A stretch of 64,000 nt of DNA, taken from contig OY282605.1 of the NCBI GenBank assembly GCA_958298945.1, forward strand, positions 109,116,267-109,180,266, written 5' to 3'. Shown here one piece after another: positions 34,995-47,059 of this stretch (positions are counted from its first letter, which is position 1; every line of letters starts with the position of its first letter). Source of the stretch: Atherix ibis (lineage: Eukaryota; Arthropoda; Insecta; Diptera; Athericidae). The translations under genes were made by a program, and so were the position numbers. A model generated the notes under the pieces. That model saw only the letters and a list, made by a program, of their open reading frames with translations. It made no database searches and was not told where the DNA came from.

Positions 34995-36879
34995 TATATC
35001 TATCTACACTCAACCTTGCACATAGTTCTAATTATCGCCGGTAGAAGTAAATATAGCGGCAGTTCTTTAATTTAAGTTGCAACCACTAAAAAGATTTTTA
35101 TGTCAGTTGTACTCGGCTTCTAAATTTCGTATAGAGGCATTTCCAGAAGTGATAGTATCTTGCCAAAGGGATAGATAAGATAAAGCAAGATGACTCAGAA
35201 GAACCAATACTACATGTAAAATAATAATTTTCAAACAATTTATTTCGAACAAAATTTTAGGTTCGAAAATATTTCAGTATGTGGAACCCTTTGGATCACT
35301 GATTTACGCATTCGCACCATCATAATTGCGTTGAGTTTTCCATTTTTGATTATAACAATGTCAACAATTATTTCTATTGAGTTTCAATTTTATCTATGAG
35401 TTCCTCGATAGAATAAATAAAGTGAAATTTTGCTTTGCCAGCCGAGACCCTAATTTCCAATTCACGAGTTTAACAAAGATTTCCAATTCACGAGTCTAGG
35501 CTAAAAGACATGGTAGATTGGTGGAGGGGGGTGGGGATTGCAAGTGGAAAGAGTTACTTAGTTGATGAGTATGATACCCTTTGGACGTAAGACATTGTGG
35601 ATGATGACGATATACTGGTCGAAAGGTGGACGTTTAGCATTAAAAGCCCATAACTGCAGTTCAGATTAAATAATTTTAAATTTAACAAAAAAATTCTTGG
35701 CCAATTAAAATTTTGTAATACAAGCCCATTTTTAACAAGAAACATAATATATCCTTGGACTTATTAACTTTAACCTTAAAAACTAATCCTTTTCCTACTC
35801 ATCTGGGTTTTTTTTTATTTATATCTTATTTTATGTTAAATTTACCACCCACAGACGCCCTCAAGTAAAATTATATTTTGGTGCGAGAATAAATTAAAGT
35901 TGGAATAAACTAAAGAATTCCCAATAGTCACCACACAACTAGTATGCAATTTTAAATATTTATAATTACCTCTTGTGCCTCCCATCCATTAAAATTGCAT
36001 TTTACGTTATTTATCCTATTTATCATCTTAAAAAAAAGATATTTTAATCAACCAAATTAAACGAAAAAAAAGATAATTTTTTTTGTTGTAAAAACGCAGA
36101 TGCTTTAATGTACATTATTGACATCATTTTGGATTTCCAAGAATTTAAACATTGAGCCAAGGTGTGGAAAGATACTCGCATAAAACCAAAGTTTTTGGAA
36201 ACATCTCTCAAATTACGTTTATTCTAAATGTAGGTAGATAGATATACCCACACGATGGTAAAGGCAATTTTATATATTTTTACATATATAAATCTCATAC
36301 GAATGTATCCATATAAATACTCATATAAGATAAAATACGAATTCATATTAACCACCCTCGCTTTAATTCTGCGGTAACAGTTGCTGAAAACAATAAATTT
36401 CCACGCAAAAAATTACTTTTATGAAATATGAACGATGAAGTAGGCGAATAATTATATGTAGAATACAAAATAGATTGAACATGAAATTTTTGAATAAAGC
36501 TAAATTTTTCAGAGTAAACTTTACTGCATTCGAAAGTGTAGAAAATAAATTTGTAGCTGAAGCAAAAATGATACTTTATATGTTATATAGAAAGTATGTG
36601 CGAAACTACAGAGGTAGTTCTGTTATTTTGTTAATTTTAGAAATTAAAATGATTATTTATTATTCAAAAAAATTTTATTAATAAAAAATGCTATCCTTTG
36701 TCGGTGAAGAAAGAATTCTCGAAATGGAAAGCGCGTCTTTTTTGACCCAATTTTAAATACAGACTATTTTGCTAAAAATTTTATCTACATCGAATAGGCC
36801 GGCAAATATTCAATAAGAATAGTTAATATAAGAAAAAATTTATAAAAAGAATTACAAAAGGAGCTGAAATTTTTTTCCA

Positions 36880-37116
36880 AAACTGGTTTATCAAGTGGAA
36901 AATGTAAGTGAACGAACGTAAATGTGTTCACGTAACTTTTACTCTCCGCCGTAAACCATGCCCTGCCATATATATTAATGGTAGTTCTATAGTATGTTAC
37001 CAGACACAAAGGTTCGGTACCGATGACTAAACCTAGGCAAACTTGCAAGACTCAAAAGACTAGAACAAAACAAACTATCTAGACAAACGTTCTAAATTAA
37101 CGATAGATACCAATGT
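36880..37116 (+). pseudogene. Jockey RT fragment, 5' part of an interrupted copy
   Basis: The + strand reads FQNWFIKWKM-like sequence then VNERKCVHVTFTLRRKPCPA and LNGSSI-YVTRHKGSV-like sequence, matching 3590-3740 of the better Jockey copy. The nucleotide string CTATCTAGACAAACGTTCTA near 37080 matches CTTCTAGACAAACGTTCTAT at 3815. Similarity then stops where Tc3-like sequence begins and resumes near 37781. Confidence 0.75.
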
Positions 37117-37775
37117 AAAGGTTTCTACAAATTTTTACTTCGGAAAGTTAAGTTAAATTAAACACATTAAAAATTTGTTTGATAAAAATTTTATTTCATT
37201 ATATTGATTAGACCTTGCCATTATGCATGGAATACAACGTCATTCAAATAGCTGCCTAAAGATTTCCTTCTTTATCTGCGTAAATACGATCTTTTGTATA
37301 AGTCCTACAAGAAGAAGTCAAATCTTGGAGACCAATTAACATAGACGAATTTCAAAATTACGCGCCCTGGGAACTTTTTGCACAATAAAGCCAAAAGTTG
37401 TCGTGTTGTCTGGCTTGTGAACATATGGTTTAGATTAAAACCATGAAGTTCAGACCCAAAAAAAGGTGGTTGTCATACGGCTATAGCGCGCAGAACTGAG
37501 TCTGTTTTTATTTATTTATGTTTTTAAAGAAATATAAATATAAATCACACAGTTACTTTTCGGGGATACAATGGCTTCTCCACAGTCACTTGTGGATTTT
37601 TAGAGCTCAATATACGGCAATTTTGCTTATTAACGTATTCATCGGGCGAGCAAAGAGCCTCAACGCTAACGAAAATTGACGTGCAAAAGGTTTTCTTTTG
37701 ATAATTAATTGATCTACAAGATAAAATAGCAAAATGTACGCTTAACAAATCTCATCTTGGATAACATATATGTTT
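37117..37775 (-). mobile_element. Tc3-like transposon nested in the Jockey copy
   Basis: The minus strand reads PDEYVNKQNCRILSSKNPQV and TVEKPLYPRKVTV (37748-37545), then decayed sequence, then SPQDLTSSCRTYTKDRIYAD-like sequence near 37330-37260. The left end (ATTTTTACTTCGGAAAGTTA) resembles the termini of the other Tc3-like copies. Jockey sequence lies on both sides, so this element inserted into an older Jockey copy. Confidence 0.7.
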
Positions 37776-37780
37776 AACAG

Positions 37781-38590
37781 CTAGCAAATGAAGCAACTGT
37801 ACCTTCCAAACCACAAAATCGATAACTCTATATTTTTATACAATGCTCTACTGAGACCAATTTGGACTTAAAGACTAAAACTCTTGGGCTCTACCAAGCT
37901 AGCAAATGAAGCAACTGTACCTTCCGAACCACAAAATCGATAAAATTATATTTTTGTACAATGCCCTACTGAGACCAATTTAGACTTAAAGACTAAAACT
38001 CTTGGGCTCTACTAAGCTAGCAAATGAAGCAACTGTACCTTCCCAACCACAAAATCGATAAAATTATATTATTATACAATGCTCTACTGAGACCAATTTG
38101 GACTTACAGACTAAAACTCTTGTGCTCTACTAAGCTTTCAAATGAAGCGACTGTACCTTCCCAACTACAAAATCGATAAAACCATATTTTTATACAATGC
38201 TCTACTGAGACCAATTTGGACTTACGGACTAAAACTCTTGTGCTCTACTAAGCTATCAAATGAAGCGACTGTACCTTCCCAACCACAAAATCGATAAAAC
38301 CATATTTTTATACAATGCTCTACTGAGACCAATTTGTACTTACAGCCTAGAACTCTTGGGATCTACTAAGCCTTCTAACGCCCATCAAATCCAATTTGTT
38401 CAGTCAAAAATACTTTGCAAAATTCTCAATGCTCCCACTTACGTTCGTAATCGTATTATTCATCTTGTTCTAATATATTCATATATTTACGATCTGGCTG
38501 TCTCTCTTTATAAAAAGTTTCATTCTCCCTTGCCCGAGAGTTGTCCTCTGTTTTTCCCCTATAAATAACCATCGATGACTTAAGCTTCAC
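37781..38590 (+). pseudogene. Jockey RT C-terminus with five tandem 118-bp copies
   Basis: The frame 38260-38568 encodes KRLYLPNHKIDKTIFLYNAL, LRPICTYSLELLGSTKPSNA and IQFVQSKILCKILNAPTYVR, and ends VSLYKKFHSPLPESCPLF. This is the C-terminal end of Jockey-type reverse transcriptase proteins. The first part is present as tandem copies beginning at 37781, 37899, 38017, 38135 and 38253, exactly 118 bp apart. 118 is not a multiple of three, so the expansion shifts frame and post-dates loss of function. Confidence 0.88.
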
Positions 38591-40279
38591 TTAATAGTCA
38601 TAATGATTTATTACAATAAAATACTAAATTTCGAACTTACCAGAAACTTCGATGAATATTTACTACCCCTAAAAACCCTTCACGTTCATTAATACTTTTA
38701 TCTACATCTGCTTATTAATATTTTCAGTTGTGAATATACGAGTATATCTGTAAGAAAAATATTTTTAAATTGTATTTTATTTGTGTTTGTCAAATAAACT
38801 CACAAAATTCCATTTAGTAAAAAAAAAATACTTATTAAATCGAAATATTATTTTGGAAAAAAAACTCTTTATTAATATTATTTTCGGTTTGAATTTTCTA
38901 TCGGCAGGTATATGTACCCGATTTAAGGGATATCTTTTCTAAAACAGTTCTTGTAAATATTATTTTCGAATATGAAGTTTTTTTTATTTTCTACATTTCT
39001 ACCCATCATTTCTATCATTTTTCCATTAAATATCGATTTTCGATAATATTTCAAATGTACTCGCTTATGACAAATGAATACTAAAATATGAAAATAGAGA
39101 AATAATTTATTTTCCTATAGAAATTCTAGGAAGTCAAAATGAATGTTTTCATTTTTTGTAAAGATTCCAATACGATAACATCTTTAAAACTCGGATAACC
39201 CCTTTAAAATAAGAGGGTGGAAAATGTAGTTGGAAAAAGGCTAACTCAGCACCGAAGAAGAACTTAACTAGAAAATCGAACGTGTATGCAATATTGAATA
39301 CTTAAGTACATACCAACCACCCTCGCCGCAATATTTCCATATATAGTACAGTACAAGGATAACTTTCCAATAGTATCCCATTCGAGATAGATTGAAGTAA
39401 ACTGAAACGTTAGAGCATTTTATAGGTTTTTCAAAAATGCTGCAAGGGATAAAAAAATTTTCTAGGTCATTTATTTGCCACTTAGTAGTCCTTTCCTTAT
39501 TTCTATTCAAATATTCTAATATTTCGAAATGTTTGTTGTTATTTTTTTGACATAAAATACTTCTTTTTTTCAGATATTTTCTTTTACTCAAATTTTTATT
39601 TTGAATAATCGTTCAGAGAAAAAAAACCGAAATTTAATTCGTTATAAATATTATGAAAATATTTATGATAATATAAATTATTTTAAAAAGTTAGCATTTT
39701 GGAAATAAAATAAAATTTTGCACTTTTTTTTCGTTATTTTTTTAATTCCTATAAAATTGTATATTAGATATTATTTTTTTTTTGTAAATTAAAGTTCAAA
39801 AAATTCTTTAAAACCATGAATAAAACAAAATATTCTGACTATAATAATTATTGCAAAAATTTACTTATCCTATCTATTATTGGATATTTATATAACTTTA
39901 GATCAAATGGAGGATGAAAAATGTTTTTTTTTATTTCTTCAGCTGATATATTTCCAATTAAAAGATAAAAGTTAAAATTTTTTAAATACAAGTTTCCCAT
40001 TGAGTGATATTTATTTACAAAATGGCTGACATGAAGTGTTACCGAAAGTCACACCAGCATATTTGTCAAGCTGTTTATGACAGTCCACTCAAACTTGACC
40101 TAATTGCAGTTTATTCTATTGTTAAGCTGTTTTTTTTAAAGCATTTGAGCACACGTTTTTTGGTAAAAATTTAAAACAAAATATGAAATTTTAACGTGAA
40201 GTGTGGTATTGCTTTTTATTTGACTAACATAGAAAGGCAAAAGCAGCTGATGTAAGAGACGTCAGTCATTTTAAAAAGA

Positions 40280-40775
40280 ATAACACATTTTTATATCGGA
40301 CCAAGGCTCAAAAAAAATTGTAAGGTGACCAGAAATGGTTCGGAAAGTGAAAATTGTCTCCAAGAATTTGTAAGGCCAACAAATTTCAAAAAATCATAAA
40401 TAAGTTCAATTATAAAAAGCCAAAATGTTGCTTTGCTAGATGAGAAAAATTTGGCAACATAGCAATTAAGCAAAATTTGTCAATCAGCAAAATGGCCGGA
40501 TTTAAAATCCGGAAATCTAAGTCCTCGAATAGTGGGTGATGGTTTCCACACCACTGACAACTGATAGTGGTTCTGTGCTGGTATTTTGGGACCAAAGCGT
40601 TAAAGTTTATCAGTCCGTTTATAGCGATAAAGTATCTAAGAAAGATTTTTGTGAATATTAATGACCCAGCATATACTCATGCAGTAAACCAAGAATGGCG
40701 GAAAAACAGCCATTCAAAAAAATTCATTTTATGCTTTGATTGTTGTTTTTCGGTTTTTTTATAGTAAAATAAACT
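40280..40775 (+). pseudogene. maT-like Tc1/mariner transposase remnant (tentative)
   Basis: + strand frames give DEKNLATxQLS with a KFVNQQNGRI string in the adjacent frame (40435-40505), then VLVFWDQSVKVYQSVYSDKV (40575-40630) and PAYTHAVNQEWRKNS (40667-40712). This order resembles DEK...N-QNDR, GVKV-Q-YY and PAHKAK-TQEW blocks of maT-type transposases. Stops are frequent and identity is low, so the assignment is provisional. Confidence 0.5.
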
Positions 40776-41094
40776 ATCAAAGCATAGAACATAATCGCAA
40801 TCCAGAGGCTCACTATCGTTCAGAGCGCACTGCATTTTTTTACTGATTCAAGACTTTGGTTCGTACCAAAAGTGGTTATATTGAAAACAAAGAAAAAACC
40901 CGAAAAGTTTATTAATTTCCTAATTTTATTTTTTTTGTTTTTTTGTAAGGTTTTGACGCCATTTTGTAGAGCCACTTTCATGAAGCCATTTGGTTGCCCT
41001 AATGAAACTAGTCGATTGTAATTTTGAGAGAAAGGTTAGACATTGTTAAATGTTGTGGAACAAATTAAGATGAGCTCTATTTAAAAAGAAATTT

Positions 41095-41824
41095 TGGGTT
41101 AAGTGGCATTCATTTAAAATATGGGGAATAATGAGTTGAACGCCAATGGAATGGCATGATGGACAAGTTTGGCTATCGAAGAGCAAATCATGGGTAAGTG
41201 CGGTATTCCCAATTAGAATTCTGAAAAGTTTCCTTGCCCAGAATTTTGGAATGGTTGTTGAGTAGACTGGTTTCTGCGGTCTTAGGCCATGTGTGAAAAG
41301 AAATATTTCACTTTCGGACCAGCCTATTTGTCTACGAATGGCTTAAGATGTTATATGCCATTTGGTTAGCAGGCAGGGCAATTTTGAAATCACAGTGAGC
41401 ACCGGACGGTGGAGAATCTCAGGATGCCAACATCACCTTGAATCCAATGCAATTCGACGAATCACATTGAGCACCGGATCATTTGACGATCCACGAATTG
41501 CTTCGAGGGCAGACAGGCTATCAGTAAATTATGCTGTTGACTGGAAGGTTGATGCCATTTTCAACGGCTATGTAATAACGAGCCTATAGCTGGAAAAATT
41601 CCACTGTACGGTGCATATCATCCGGCAAGCTGGATGACAGCAAAAGATGATGTATGGTCATCAACAGCTGCATGCGTGAACATTATAACTGACTTTCCGA
41701 GTTCATCCAGCAGTTCTAAAAACAATTTCCTGTAGCTAGATGGATCAATGTTTGCCTCACTGTACCTGATGAGTGACGTAGACATCCTCAACTTCGCTCC
41801 CAACCATGGTTTCCACCATGCCAA
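41095..41824 (-). pseudogene. LINE fragment with RNase H domain start
   Basis: The minus-strand frame 41824-41618 encodes GAKLRMSTSLIRYSEANIDP, KLFLELLDELGKSVIMFTHA and AVDDHTSSFAVIQLAG. This is the first strand of an RNase H domain, where the usual FTDxS has become FTHAA, so a catalytic aspartate is lost. In the next frame NSIINLSALEAIRGSSNDPV follows, matching SDSLSALxAI. Sequence at 41190-41240 matches the LINE piece at 21.75 kb. Confidence 0.8.
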
Positions 41825-42964
41825 CTTTTTCCTTTTACTTCAATTAAATATGTTCAGTATTGAAAAAAATACAGCGTTTTAAATTAGTAACATTTCTTAT
41901 CAGCCACCCTGTATTGTACAGTATTTGAAAATTTCTGATATTTGAAACTTTTTTTTAAAAAAATGATTAAATTAAAAAAAAATTGTTTTAGTTTAGGTAG
42001 AACAATTTAATTATTTGATGAGGAGAGAATCTTTTTTTTATAAATAAGAATCTGGATTGCGCTGCAACTTTTATCAGTTTTTAAGAAAGATTAGCCATGC
42101 CAAAAATAATCACGATCTTTTTAATACAAATTTATATTGATGCACTGGAAATGAAGACACCTATTTTTTGAATATTGGTTCTTAAATAAAATTCCGTTTT
42201 TTTTAAAATAAAAACTTTATAAACTCAACTAAAAACTAAAATTTCAAAAAAAAATTTATATTTGAAATTACTTAAGATCGACTGAAAGAGTTGAGCAAAA
42301 AACAATTTTTGACGTAAAAGATTTTACATAAATTTAATATTTTGTAATAACGAAATGTACAAAATTTTTATTTTTTTAGTTTATTACAAAAGAAGTATGA
42401 TTTTAAAAATTTTCTGTCCAATTTTATTTTATGAATAATAATAATTACTCGAAATTTCATTTTAAATTGTATGAAATTTACTAATTTAATTTTCCTAAAA
42501 AAATTTATTTTTTGTTTGTAAGGTTCGTTAATGTATTGGCCAAAAGATGCCACTACCATGAGGCATGTAGTTAATGGAGAATTCCAAGGAAATTAAGTAC
42601 AATTTATCAAAACAATTTACTTCGTTTTATTAAGAAAATATTTAAAAAAGAATTTTTTTAGTGATAGCAGAATACGTAAAATCCATAAAATTTTGGCAAC
42701 AATGTTAGGTAGGCTGGTTTAGCAGTGGTTGGAAAATGATTTCATAAAAAATGTCCATGCCTACGTATTGCTAAGAGTGTAATGTTCTATTCTGCCAGCA
42801 GGTGAAACAGATTTGAAACTTCTTTTCTGCCATATTATCAGTACCTTTATTGTATACCTCAGGGATGTTAGAAGCCACAAAAAAAGTTAGACATTATTTT
42901 TTATTTTTAATGTTCTTTGACTAAACAGGGACTTGGTAAAAAGGCGCAGAATTAATAATATAAC

Positions 42965-43600
42965 TGTTGGGTGTTGTTTATTTCGATGTGATAAGAGGTC
43001 TGACAAGGTCAGATGTCAAACAAGATGTCAAAAATAATTAGTCTATTGACAAAACGCAAAATTGTGTTTTATGGCAAAATAGTTTTCAGGGATGAGGTTC
43101 ATTTTTGGCTCAAATTTTTAATTAACCAGTCAAATTATAGGTCACTTTTGAAGGGAGATAAATTTGAGACACTATTTCAATCATAAAAATGTTTTCCCAT
43201 TTTTTGGAAAAAATTGGAGGCCGTATTGTTGGTTTCTATTTATTTCGAATAAAGGACGGCGGTTATACCGTGATCAATAATTATTTCTTTGCAAACACGG
43301 ATTGCATAACCCCGGAACAGATATGGTTCCAGCAGAATGGCAACAGCGTGATTTGACGCAAAGGATCTTTCAATTGCACCAATTGACAACGTTTGGCTAT
43401 TTCTTGTAGGGGGCATGCGATGTTGTTGGATTGACGCTTTCGAAGCCAACATGAATTATTATAGCGGATTTGCTAAAGATGGGATTACTAGAAAAAGTGG
43501 ATAAAAATTGTGTCAATGAGCGTGCTTCGTCAACAACAGCTGAAATAGTCATATGCTCGAAATGAATTTTAAGTACTGGTAAAAAAGTTGTCATTCAAAA
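42965..43600 (+). pseudogene. Tc3-like transposase fragment
   Basis: + strand frames give FRDEVHFWLKFLINQSNYRS near 43085-43140 (the FSDExHFxLNGxVNKQNxR block, first catalytic D preserved) and IWFQQNGNS near 43325 (second D changed to N). At the C-terminal side TLSKPT-like and KVDKNCVNERASSTTAEIV-type sequence reaches 43560. There are many stops. Confidence 0.65.
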
Positions 43601-45383
43601 AAAAAATGGTTTTGCTCAAATTTAATTTTTTCTAATAATTTTTTTGTAAACTTTCTCAAAATAACAACCCCTACTAATGAATACTTATAATGCTTGATTC
43701 CCCGTTTTAAGACTTTTATTATAAAACAAATTCTATTCTAATAATAATTTGCAGAAATATTGTATATTTTTTTTAATAATAAAATTTAATATTTATGTAA
43801 AAAATTATTATAAATACAAATTTTTGAATCAAACAAAAAATTTGTAAAAATCTGAAATAATGCTTTAAATTACGCATGAAAATTTAAAGCTCGACATCAA
43901 TTGTAAAATAGAAAAATTGCCAAATACTATTTTCTAAATAAAAATCTAAAAATACATTATTTATTCGAATAAAATAGAATAAATTATGTCAAATGCGAAT
44001 AAAATGATTGTTGTCTGTTGCAAAGGAAATATTAAACAAGAAAAAAGTTAAGCGGTTCCATTTTGTCTGGTTGAGAAAAAATATTTAATCAAAAACATTA
44101 ATCGAAATATTGTATTTTTTTGTTGTTGTTGTAGAAAATACTTACACGCATTTTCTTCTTCTTGTACGCATTTCAAGTTAATTTATTAATTTCAAGTCTA
44201 GACCATGAACGACAAAATTTATTCACATCGCAAGAGTTCAACTAAAACAAAGCGAATACCATGGAATTGATTTTTATTATTTATTTTTTATTTCTTTGAT
44301 AAAATATTCTAGATCGAAATAGTTTTGACTATCACTAAAAAAGCTCATCAATTTCAAAAAGGAAATGAATTGTATGAAATCCATTACCAATAGTCAAACG
44401 CAGATGTCCTATTTGAGGGCACAAGTGTTGCTACAGACAATTTCCCAACGGGCCAATTTTCCAATAATTTCATTATCGTTTCTCCGACATTTTTCTATCC
44501 AAACAAGAAATAAATCTAATCCATTTCGTTTTTGTATATTTTTATTTATGAACAAATTATGTTCTTTTTCTCTCTTTCACAGTTTATCTTAACTATTTTC
44601 GATTTTGTTAAGAAGATTTTTATGAAACAAGATTAATTTCAAAAGAAAATATTGAAGGGAAAAATTTTAGAAAATTCTTTGACTACTTTTTTTGATTAAA
44701 GAAAATAATAAAAAAATCGTCTTAATATTTTCATTAAAAAAAAAAACCAAATGCTCCTAAATCGGGAAATGTCCCAATTGAAGTGAGAAAATTTGTGGCC
44801 ACATGCCCAGTTTATTGACTTTTGAAAGGAAAACCAGAGCAGTTCCACTTACTTGCCCAAAAATTCATTTCGACTGCGATTCTCGTTTAATTTCAATTCC
44901 GATCGTATAATTGTGTATGAGAGGCGTTGGAAATGTTCCATTTTTGGCATCGAATCAAATTTAATAATATTCACCATTTCGTATTTTCTGTTCAATATTC
45001 TAAGTAGTATGCATGCATGTAAGCCGTTTGACGAATAATTCATATGCATTTGGTTTGGAGTAGGAAACAAAAATCTTGTTCCCCATGGCTTTATATTGGG
45101 TTTATTTTCCATTTTTCCTAGTGGGATTTATTTTGTCACATTTAATTATTCAGCAATTCACTGATGGTTATAAGAAGCTGTAATAAAAACAGTCAGAGGC
45201 AAAAAATCAATAGTACTTAGATTCGAATCTTGTAAAATAGTCCGAAACGTAAGTTGTAATTAGTTGCAATTATAAGATATTTATATATATGTAAATACCT
45301 TTTTTTTGAATAATTATCTAAAATAAAATTAAAAAATAATTTGCTCAGTCGTAATTTTTTTTGCACATAACAGAAATGATTTA

Positions 45384-45430
45384 AAATATGAAAAAGAAGT
45401 AAAATTTCTTTTTACTTCTTTTTCATATTT
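45384..45430. repeat. Perfect 21-bp inverted repeat, 5-nt loop
   Basis: AAATATGAAAAAGAAGTAAAA (45384-45404) pairs perfectly with 45410-45430 around TTTCT. It is AT-rich but all 21 positions match. Confidence 0.85.
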
Positions 45431-45783
45431 GATACAATATAAAAATTGAACTCTAAAGTGAAAAAATCGCTTCAACCGTCGCCGTTATAACAAACGCATT
45501 GAACAGGTGCGAAGCACTGCATTACCGATGTCAGCTGAGCGTATTTTTGCCAGTTCCGAATTTCATTGAATACATAAGATTTTGTTGGTTTTCAACACTT
45601 ATTTTTAATAATTCGAAATAGTTTTTTTTAAGTTTTACATTGTCAATGTGAATATATTTAATAGTATTTAAGAAGTTGCAATTCTGACTTGTGGTTATCA
45701 GGGAGTGCTGAAAATACACTTTGCTCCTTAATAGGCGTTAATTGTAATGAATCGGAAAAATCGCGTTATGTCCTAAAATGGCC

Positions 45784-45900
45784 GGCCCGATAGCACAGTC
45801 GTTGGTGTACTAGACTACCATCCAAGGGATCGTGCGTTTTAATCCCACTGAGGTCATGGTCCTACTCTAATTCTGCAAAAACCGATTTTCTTTTCCATTT
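45784..45900 (+). repeat. tRNA-like sequence, probable SINE head or tRNA pseudogene
   Basis: The first 73 nt fit a decayed tRNA. GGCCCGA acceptor is at 45784-45790, and TAGCACAGTCGTTGG resembles an A box. The D-stem GCAC/GTGT, a CTAGA anticodon stem and a T arm GTGCG-TTTTAAT-CCCAC follow, ending near TGAGGTCA. The B box is degenerate and the acceptor stem has two mismatches, so it is not a functional tRNA. The non-tRNA tail and isolated position suit a tRNA-derived SINE. Confidence 0.55.
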
Positions 45901-46106
45901 AAGTGCTTTAGAAACATTGAATTTTGTCGAGTTGAAAAAAGATGAATTTCTTGAACTTTTCAAGCATTCCACATTTGTATTGAACGGTTGAAAAAAAGGA
46001 GTCTTTATATGTCACAGAACATTTGGAAAAAAGGATTCAATATAAACTGTATATTCGTAATATTTTTGTGAACTTATAATTAAATTGCTTGATAGCATCT
46101 GCTCTA

Positions 46107-46176
46107 CCATGTACGGACAGGGCAGATGCTTCAAAAGTAATGACGTTTTTGAAGCATCTGCGCTGTCCGTACATGG
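46107..46176. repeat. 30-bp hairpin with 10-nt loop
   Basis: Arms 46107-46136 (CCATGTACGGACAGGGCAGA then TGCTTCAAAA) and 46147-46176 pair with one mismatch. Just upstream, GCATCTGCTCTACC at 46096 is a further partial copy of the right arm, so a second overlapping stem is possible. Confidence 0.85.
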
Positions 46177-46434
46177 AAATTATATTCCAATTTAATTCGA
46201 ATAAATGTCCTGTATATATCGGCTAGTTCAGAAGGAATCAAGAACTTCTTAGATCACTAGAGGAAGCCTTGAAATATGTGGCTATTCCAACTGAGGTTGT
46301 CATGCAAGTACCATTCATGTCTTAAATTCCACTCTGTTCTTTGAGCAAAGATTTGAAGTCCCATAGTAACATGCTGACTATGTAGGAATTGATTAAGTTA
46401 TCAAACGTGTTTCTACTCCATTTCCATTGTCGTA

Positions 46435-47050
46435 ATACAAGGAGGCGATGTTTCAACTTTTCGTAGCAGTGGTGGAAGACTTTCAGCTCCTTTGAATATT
46501 ATCGACAGTACCAAAATTACGTCCTTTGAAGTATTTTTTTTCTTTCTTGGGCAACATCACAAAATCACACGGGAATAGATCAGGTAAATAGGGAGACTAG
46601 GGAACTATACAAATTCCTTTTTCCGCCTAAAACTTGTTAATGGAGAAGTCCGTGTGCCAGGAGATATTGAAATAGTAGAGCTATGTCCTATCTGACGCTC
46701 AGGACATCTTTTTCTACGCCTTTCAAGTACTCACTCATCAGCTTCAATGCTAATCAATGATCTGACCTCACAAGAGCCCTCACTCGTTTCACATCTTTAT
46801 CAGTTTTTGATATAACAGGTCTTCCTGAACGAGGATCGTCTTCTACTGCTTATCTATTCTCTAAAAAATTTTATGCCACCGAAAAACTTGTGCTCTTGAT
46901 AAAGAATGATTTTTTACGGGCTCGTTGCTCTAAATTCCACTGTTCCATTCATCATAACGCACTAAAAAAACAGAACTTCTCTTATCACGCTTTATAGGGT
47001 CCCGTAGTTACCGGACAACTGCACATTTTGGAAGAGAAGTCCATCAGTCT
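46435..47050 (-). pseudogene. mariner-family transposase fragment
   Basis: The minus strand reads HTDFSINKF, then SPYLPDLFPCDFVMLPKKEK (PPYSPDLAPCDFFLFPKLK block, third catalytic D kept), KYFKGRNFGTVDNIQ and a decayed C-terminus. Frames are broken repeatedly. It is a different lineage from the mellifera/irritans-type copy at 29.75 kb, and closer to the PCDFF type at 22 and 34 kb. Confidence 0.75.
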
Positions 47051-47059
47051 CATTTCTTC

